From Echinometra lucunter (lineage: Eukaryota; Echinodermata; Echinoidea; Camarodonta; Echinometridae): a DNA stretch of 64,000 nucleotides. Made by a program: the position numbers and the translations under genes. The notes under the pieces were generated by a model that was given only the letters and a program-made list of their open reading frames with translations, searched no databases and was not told where the DNA came from. Below, piece by piece: positions 58,301 to 64,000 of the stretch; position 1 is the stretch's first letter, and each line of letters begins with the position of its first letter. The stretch covers positions 2,738,738 through 2,802,737 of the forward strand of contig CM057160.1 of NCBI GenBank assembly GCA_029962745.1. The letters are read 5' to 3'.

Positions 58301-61292
58301 AATCAAAATGGAAATGAAGTATCGTCATTACTCACTGCTACAGGGTACTCTTAACACTTTAGCAGGCAACAAAGTGAACAAACTATCTCAAATCGCTAAA
58401 TTTTTGCATTTCTTAAAAAAATGCCATCAACATTTCATGAAAGCACAATGATGCATGCCAAGAAAGAGAGAGAAAAGTGGTTAATAAAAAGATGGAGTTG
58501 ACCACTTTGGTCCATTAAACCTTTCAAGGCTGTAGCTGCTGAATGGCATGTTTTTTGCTTCTCTCTTAAGGCATCTTATCTTTATGTCGTTGTGCGAAAG
58601 AACGCATCCAGAACGCAAAATGGAAAATTATTGAAAATCAAATTTTTAAAACAATGACGGATAATTTCACAAGTAGCATGTAAACTTTGAAAATTGATAT
58701 ACAATCTTTTTGTGGCATGATCTTTGCTAAAATTCTATTCCAGTATGTCAAAGTAGACATTTTAATTTTTGCATTTTTGTATTTTGCGTTCCGGACGCGT
58801 TCTTTCGCACACTGACATAAAAATAAAATGCTTAATTCCACTTTTAAATTTCATGGTTAACTAGCAGAAACTTTCCTCATTACCTCCATCCATTTTTATT
58901 CTTTATAACAACTTTGGTGTAAGGTAGGTTCACAAAATGGTATGAAAAGTTGTGGCTGTAGCACAAAGTCTGAACAATAAAAAAAAACATTAGTAGTATT
59001 ATTAGTAGTAGTATTTTGCATCCCAGGACCAGGCATGTCTTTCCATGGGTGACGCAACATTTGCTCCTGCGATAATTGCTCGTCTTAATTTCTCCGAAGA
59101 CATAGGGTTAGCGTTAGGGCCAGGGTTCTCACTAGAAAAAAATCCACACATGGTTCCCACTCTGCGCAAAGCGTGGAAGTTTCGAAAGTTTTACGGAATA
59201 ACACCTAAAGTTAGGTGTGGCGGCAGTATATGCTATTGTAAAAGGATGAAAAATACTTCTTGGTAAGCAGGAGTTGTCTACTAATGGCACAAAAGTAAAA
59301 AATACATTGCCAAAAAGCAAACAATCTGTGACATTTATCATTATTGTTAGGAATATATTCTCCAATATTTTTTTACCCTTGTTGCCACGCATGGTGCAGC
59401 AATTTCACACATGGTTCTTCCTTGTCTGAAACCCTTTACGCATGGTACTGGAACCATGGGTGTTATGTACTGGCGAGAACCATGGTTAGGGCTGTGATAG
59501 TGGTTTAGGTTCTGAATGATGTGAAGATGAAGATTAAGCTTAGTGTTGGAATTGGGGTTAGGTTTTACATTTTACTTAACATAATAATAATAATAATTCT
59601 GTATTTATACCGCGCACAAATCTGCCAAGGCACCCTAGGCGCACAAAATTATTTAACAAGAACAATGGTTGAGTAATCAACGACAATATTACAAATTAAA
59701 GCTACATATACATAACATAATACAGATGAACATATAATAATAATGATAATTAGCCTTAGGTGGAAGATCAATTATATGCTTTCTTCATGAGAAATGTCTT
59801 TAAGTTCTTCTGGAAGGACCTTGCTGATGAGCTGGTCTTAAGATCCACAGGAAGAGAGTTCCAAGCACGCGGAGCGGCCAACAGGCAGATTTTCCACTGG
59901 AACAACTGCCGGAGCAAACCCTGCCAAACCCTGCCACACCACCAGCCTGGAACCCTTTTCATGTCACTATGTTTCTCTACGCTACATGTACATGTACGTA
60001 AAGCATGTTATAAAACCAACTTTTGATCTCACCTGCAGTTTCATTACATCTCCGCATGCTGGAGCACCAACCAGCCCTGTGCCAACATTTTCGTCATTCT
60101 TGTCCATGGCTCCAACATTTCTGGGGTTCTCGTAATGGTCAATCACCTACAAAGATCACAAATGAATGGGTGATGACATATCAATTTAAATTCATAGCAA
60201 GGTGTGATGAAAGAAAACCCCCAAAGAATGAGAAAACGGACAAAACAACAGGTTTGCTTTCATTGAAGCAGAAAATTGAAATGGCCGTCTATTGTCCAGC
60301 TAAAGTTTTTGCATTTTTACCATTATGATAGGGGGACCTAAGGCTATGCACTTTCTTTTCAACAGTTGAAAAAAGTCACAAAAATCATTGGGATGGGTGA
60401 ATTTCTTTTACATATCTGGTTCTACATATTCAAAAGTTAAGTTGCTATAAAAATTACCAAACGTGATTAACACGGCAGCGAGGCTGATGCCCATCAGCCC
60501 CACTGCCGTGATAATCAATTCATAATCCCATTTGGTGGGGCCGTAAACACGAGTATATATTAGGGAGTGGTCAATCAAGTAATGTTAAAAATGTGAAAAT
60601 GTAAAAATGAGTTTCATGATCAATCAACTATTGAACGAATAATAAAATGTAGGCCTAATACTTCATGGGGGAATCAGCTCCACATTCAAACTATATTAGA
60701 GGTGGGGCCTGAAACACGATATTGCCGGCAATGGGAACAGGGAAGATGTAAGTCTTGAAGTTGAAAGAGGATGGTGAACTGGGGGGGGGGGGGGGGGGGT
60801 CAAGCCAAAGGCAAGGCCCACTGCACTGCCACTGGCACCTGGCAAACTGTCATCGACATGATCGAAGCCCCAACACAAGGCAAGGACCAGGTGAAATAAA
60901 AATGTCCTCATAAACAAGGACAATCTCATTCTATAAGGACACAATTTGTCTTCGTTTATGAGGACAATCCTTGTTTATAGACCAGCGCCTCTACTGATGA
61001 CCGAAAACTACTGTCTGATTTCATTCCGCACATCAACACACAAAACACGTCCATACACTTGTACTAGGCCTAACAGACTAAAGACTTTTTACTATGCAAC
61101 TCGGTCTCTGGATCTGTCCGTCCGTATATGCACGCAATAAGCGCAGTCGCGAACGCGATTTCGCCACATAAAGTCACTGATACTTACATTTTTGTGATAA
61201 GAAGCCGAAGCAGATATTGGTTGGCTTAACTTTGTAGCCAACAGAGGCCGCAAAGTCTTGCCCAGAAGTCGTGCATTACTTGAAATTGGCAT
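55393..61292 (-). CDS. ISCU: ISCU, mitochondrial iron-sulfur cluster scaffold (copy B, complete)
   Basis: Exons in transcript order: 61188-61292, 60033-60146, 58140-58250, 56768-56846, 55393-55472. They join to 162 aa (human 167). Residues 1-35 form a basic, Ser-rich mitochondrial presequence ending SASYHKN. The scaffold domain follows: ENPRNVG (41-47), the first ligand Cys66 with Asp68 (GAPACGD), Cys92 (TFGCGS), the LPPVK chaperone-binding motif (128-132) and Cys135 in LHCSM. Met137 after LHCS is the residue found in frataxin-dependent eukaryotic scaffolds. The protein assembles [2Fe-2S] clusters in the matrix with NFS1-ISD11, frataxin and ferredoxin, and hands them to HSC20/HSPA9. The start is the first ATG in frame with the presequence. 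Intron 2 holds a LINE fragment, intron 3 an insertion and intron 4 a minisatellite element. Confidence 0.96.
56031..56343. repeat. 21-bp minisatellite enclosed by inverted repeats (copy B)
   Basis: Same structure as 32222-32513 but with a different set of about eleven 21-bp units. ORFs of up to 164 codons run through it on both strands only because the unit length is 21. ISCU intron 4. Confidence 0.85.
56957..57719. mobile_element. GGCGGAGGCATAAA element with ~150-bp tandem units, copy B only
   Basis: Inverted ends TTTATGCCTCCGCC (56993-57006) and GGCGGAGGCATAAA (57706-57719). Inside are four ~150-bp units, each carrying TGACCTTTGACCTT, CCAAAATCTAATCAGATCAT, GAGCCAAGTTTGA and GTCAAATGGTT. 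A GGAC microsatellite lies near the right end. Copy A lacks it in the same intron (near 33105). A degraded family member lies at 4680-4812. Confidence 0.8.
59580..59962 (-). mobile_element. 3' end of a non-LTR retrotransposon (CR1/L2-like)
   Basis: On the minus strand the frame ends in AAPRAWNSLPVDLKTSSS then FQKNLKTFLMKKAY. This is the usual C-terminus of CR1/L2/Jockey-type reverse-transcriptase ORFs (APRLWNSLP...FK..LK..L). It is followed by a ~150-bp 3' tail with GTGCGCGGTATAAATACAG and terminal (ATT)n at 59580-59597. Only the 3' tip is present, as expected from 5' truncation. ISCU intron 2. Confidence 0.8.
60473..60516. other. Short perfect-type hairpin in ISCU intron 1
   Basis: CACGGCAGCGAGGCTGATG and its near-complete inverse CATCAGCCCCACTGCCGTG (17 of 19 pairs) form a stem with a tiny loop; TGATTA / TAATCA extends it. 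It may be a miniature element or a structured RNA. There is no evidence of expression. Confidence 0.6.
60902..60967. other. 21-bp stem hairpin in ISCU intron 1
   Basis: TGTCCTCATAAACAAGGACA pairs with the inverse of TTGTCTTCGTTTATGAGGACA across a ~25-nt loop. A further partial repeat (TCCTTGTTTATA) follows. Confidence 0.6.
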
Positions 61293-61407
61293 TTTGATAT
61301 TATTCAGGAATTTACTGTCTACTTGCGTGATGATGAAACAACTCTTGTTACGCAATTATCACAATATACAGGTACGGTATCGTGATCAACTCGAATGCTA
61401 TCGATCA

Positions 61408-61417
61408 ATCACGTGAT
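61408..61417. promoter_or_regulatory. Palindromic E-box upstream of ISCU
   Basis: ATCACGTGAT, a CACGTG E-box with the TCACGTGA core preferred by USF/TFE-type bHLH-ZIP factors, lies 116 bp upstream of the ISCU start codon. A role in ISCU transcription is inferred from position only. Confidence 0.35.
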
Positions 61418-61637
61418 TTTTTTTTTTTCTTATTTTCTTGAAACTTGATCTTTGTTTGTACATGTACAAATTAATAAATAAATAAAAAGAAAGCTAGCCA
61501 TAATCAAATGTGTCCTCCCTTTTTTATTTTTTGTTAAGTGAAAAGTAGAGAACCGAAGAGAAATGGACAGCACATGCATCGATCTTCTTCATTCTTCTTT
61601 TTCTTCTACTCCTTCTTCTTTTCCTACTCCTCCTGAT

Positions 61638-61822
61638 CTTCTTCTTCTTCTTCTTCTTCTTCTTCTTCTTCTTCTTCTTCTTCTTCTTCTTCTTCTTCTT
61701 CTTCTTCTTCTTCTTCTTCTTCTTTTTCTTCTTCTTCTTCTTCTTCTTCTTCTTCTTCTTCTTCTTCTTCTTCTTCTTCTTCTTCTTCTTCTTCTTCTTC
61801 TTCTTCTCCTTCTTCTTCTTCT
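61638..61822. repeat. (CTT/GAA)n microsatellite, about 60 units
   Basis: 185 bp of almost pure CTT with two short interruptions. Read on the ISCU sense strand it is (GAA)n, about 350-530 bp upstream of the ATG. Long Leu- or Glu-only ORFs here are artefacts. Confidence 0.95.
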
Positions 61823-62059
61823 AAAAATACTAATTTAGGGTGCAAAATTCGATCTCAACCATGGTGTAAATCCGGAAGGATATGGGCATATATATTGAGA
61901 AGGGGTTAATATTTAAATCGGTCAGTTCCTGAAATTTTTCATAAATCTGTTATAAACGACAGTACTATAATTTAGTAAAAATTTCTATTTGAAATGCTTT
62001 TAAAAACCAGAGAGAGAGAGGATTAGAGCGTTTCTGAGAGTGTGCGGGTGGATGAGGGT

Positions 62060-62400
62060 AGGCCTTTTTTTTTTTGGGGGGGGGGGCTTATAAGTAGAAG
62101 AAGGGGTGGATGCGGTGGTAGATGTGGTAGACCTACATAAACAAATTATTATTATCATGATAATAGTTTGTTAGAGATCGAACAGCATTCATAATGAATG
62201 CTGTCATTACCTTTTATTCTTTTTCTTTTCCCTTTTTTTTTTGGGGGGGGGGGTAAATTGTAATGTGTACATTATATAAATCATATTCGTTTGCACATGC
62301 ATGTTGTATGGCATCAACTAAGTTCAATATTATAAGAAAAAAGAGGATTGCCTGAAGGATCATTCAATTTTTTTTTTTTTGGGGGGGGCCTTTAGGTTTA
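62060..62400. repeat. Three poly(T)-poly(G) junction tracts
   Basis: T-runs of about 10-12 are followed immediately by G-runs of 8-11 at about 62066, 62231 and 62370. A looser TTTG/GGG version is at 62770-62801. This is the same junction type as in 31831-31864, 35639-35687 and 55648-55672. Confidence 0.7.
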
Positions 62401-62466
62401 TAATATTGTTCTAGAAGTGATTTCATTCCATCTCTCTCTCTCTCCCTCTGTCTCGATCTCCCCTCT

Positions 62467-62471
<5 letters not shown>

Positions 62472-62521
<50 letters not shown>
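62472..62521. repeat. (TC)n microsatellite
   Basis: About 25 uninterrupted TC units, preceded by imperfect CT-rich sequence from 62431. Confidence 0.95.
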
Positions 62522-62523
<2 letters not shown>

Positions 62524-63038
62524 TCTCACTGATTTGTGAATTTACATGTAACTTACCAAATTTTGCTATGACAAAGAAATGAAGATATTCATTTTTAATT
62601 ATGTCTTGATATACTCGAATGAAATTTCTAATTAAAGGAAACGTGGAAAAAAGTGAATATTTAACTGAAAAAAAAAACACATTTCTTTGTCATCGTCCCT
62701 TGTCTGCTCCTTTTCTTCCTATGTTCTGTCACCTTTTTTCTTCTCTAACTCATGATCTTATTTTTATTTTTTATTTTTTGTTTGGGCGGGGGGGGGGGGG
62801 GAGATGACCAGATAGCTAGACCTATGATGATTGGGGAAACTCCCCTCCTTCCAATTTTAAAGAATCGGGTCTCGTCCTCACATGATGGGAAGTACCACGC
62901 CCCCTTTCAAAAGAGAGTCAATGGGTATAAGATACCGGGATAAGATAGTGGTAAAGATCCGAGGATCGATCGTTGAGAGGTTGTACAAGTCATATTCCTA
63001 TTCTAGATATCACACAGCATTCCATACTTTTGGCATCG

Positions 63039-63046
63039 TGACGTCA
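63039..63046. promoter_or_regulatory. CRE palindrome TGACGTCA
   Basis: A perfect ATF/CREB site 52 bp before an ATG followed by a consensus donor (63098-63117). It could mark a promoter. Position is the only support. Confidence 0.3.
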
Positions 63047-63097
63047 CAGTTGGAGTATATATTACTATAGCCTAGCCCCAGCGACGCCGCGCCGGGG

Positions 63098-63115
63098 ATG
63101 ACTGAAAACAAAGCA
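63098..63115 (+). CDS. Possible first coding exon (MTENKA) of an unidentified gene
   Basis: ATGACTGAAAACAAAGCA is followed by the consensus donor GTAAGT and preceded by a GC-rich stretch (GCGACGCCGCGCCGGGG) and a CRE. No downstream exon is found by 64000, so the call is weak. Six codons cannot identify a family. Confidence 0.2.
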
Positions 63116-63119
63116 GTAA

Positions 63120-64000
63120 GTAAACGCTAATTTTTACGAGGATGAAATACATTTCTTCCGGCTTTCTTCCTGTATCCTTACCACATTTAACTTTGCAGTT
63201 TACATCGCCCGAACGTTAAGTTTTGTCGTTTTACAGTCCCTGAGATTAGCAAATAGCAAGCGCGCGGTCTACCTGCCACCACCAGCCTGGCCCAGTGGGG
63301 ATCGGAGCTCCATCGGGCAAGATGGACGAGCGTACTGCCTGAGTCGACTTGCGTGCGTTGTGGCAATCAAGATGTCGTCTGCTAACCCATTGGCATTGCA
63401 CACTCGAACTTCTCGAAGGGACTCGCCTTTGGCTTTGACGCTTCTATATGTCACCGTATACTTGTCTGCTCCTTCTCTTCCTACGTTCTCTCCCCCTTTT
63501 CTCCTTTCCTTTCTTTCTTTTTTTTTGTACATATTGACTGTGTGTGTGTATGTGTAGGGGGGGGGGGGGGATATGGATTGCACCCCATCGCCGACTACGG
63601 CAAATTGCAATATAATGCAAATCGAGAGTCTAATACTCTAATTCAGTAGTTTCCATGGCAATCATCCCTTAATCTTTTGATTATAACTATAAGCTTTCTA
63701 TAGAATTTTGAAATAGCAATTATGTATCATTGGATTTGCCATGGATTAATTGCAGATTCATTTTATATTGCCAATTTTGGGGGAATATTTTGTTCTTTGA
63801 AAAAGTGACTCCATGTGTGAGGTTTCCATAAAACCCAATGCTTTCACTTACAGTTATATTTCCCCTATGTGAGGATATAAAAATAATCTAGATAGTATTT
63901 ATTTATTTTCAATATTTTCACTGTTTTTCTCTAGTTACATGCCATTTAAGGAAACTTATACCAAACAACCTGATCTTTTGCAATGGATTTGCTAAATTTC
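63120..64000. other. Right end of window, no gene recognised
   Basis: A C/G-rich patch (63260-63330), a G-run (63557-63570) and AT-rich sequence. Short ORFs here have no recognisable domains. Confidence 0.4.

Larger units (their letters stand above)
42401..58655 (+). repeat. Copy B of the ~16-kb duplicated block
   Basis: Collinear with 18113-34063. Larger insertions in this copy only are the 888-bp palindrome, a SINE in UTP11 intron 2 and a ~0.75-kb tandem-repeat element in ISCU intron 3. Homology ends at TTTTTAAAACAATG, exactly where copy A enters its 7.8-kb element. Confidence 0.95.

Noticed and set aside
61563..61845. Long poly-Leu and poly-Glu ORFs on the two strands
   Set aside because: They are translations of the CTT/GAA microsatellite, with no flanking coding signal.

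Overview
This is eukaryotic, intron-rich, AT-rich DNA from a metazoan. GPN2, UTP11 and ISCU with canonical GT-AG introns, abundant small transposon relics, long poly(C)/poly(G) tracts and many insertion/deletion differences between two copies of one block fit a highly polymorphic marine invertebrate. An echinoderm, probably a sea urchin, is the best guess, but the species is inferred and not shown by the sequence.

Layout. (1) 1-7.3 kb: minus-strand exons of an uncharacterised metazoan gene (N-terminal ubiquitin/PB1-like exons, a typical conserved C-terminal exon), interrupted by a stop codon and lacking a middle part. Its introns hold hAT-like, piggyBac-like and Harbinger-like miniature elements. 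(2) 10.3-14.0 kb: complete GPN2 (5 exons, 308 aa, plus strand), whose stop codon lies inside a 49-bp triplicated repeat. (3) 17.6-24.5 kb: complete UTP11 (8 exons, 261 aa, plus strand). (4) 31.6-33.7 kb: the last three exons of ISCU (minus strand, convergent with UTP11). (5) 34.06-41.90 kb: a 7.8-kb element with matching inverted ends, sitting in ISCU intron 2. (6) 41,901-42,400: a gap of exactly 500 N. (7) 42.4-58.66 kb: a second copy of the 18.1-34.06 kb block, with UTP11 exons 2-8 and ISCU exons 3-5. It then continues into ISCU exons 2 and 1 (58-61.3 kb), so this ISCU is complete (162 aa). (8) 61.3-64 kb: simple repeats and a possible start of another plus-strand gene.

The main point is the ~16-kb duplicated block. 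By eye the exons differ by about 1% (9 of 726 nt in UTP11, 4 of 270 nt in ISCU). Six larger insertions are present in only one copy, several with an empty site in the other. The partial genes abut the 500-N gap, and together the copies make exactly one full UTP11 and one full ISCU. This looks like two haplotypes of one locus placed end to end by the assembler. A genuine tandem duplication is not excluded. Either way it gives paired filled and empty sites that define the ends of several non-autonomous elements.

Functionally the genes are housekeeping: GPN2 (GPN-loop GTPase linked to RNA polymerase assembly), UTP11 (small-subunit processome) and ISCU (mitochondrial Fe-S scaffold). They are not an operon. 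I found no CRISPR array, rRNA gene or intact autonomous transposon.
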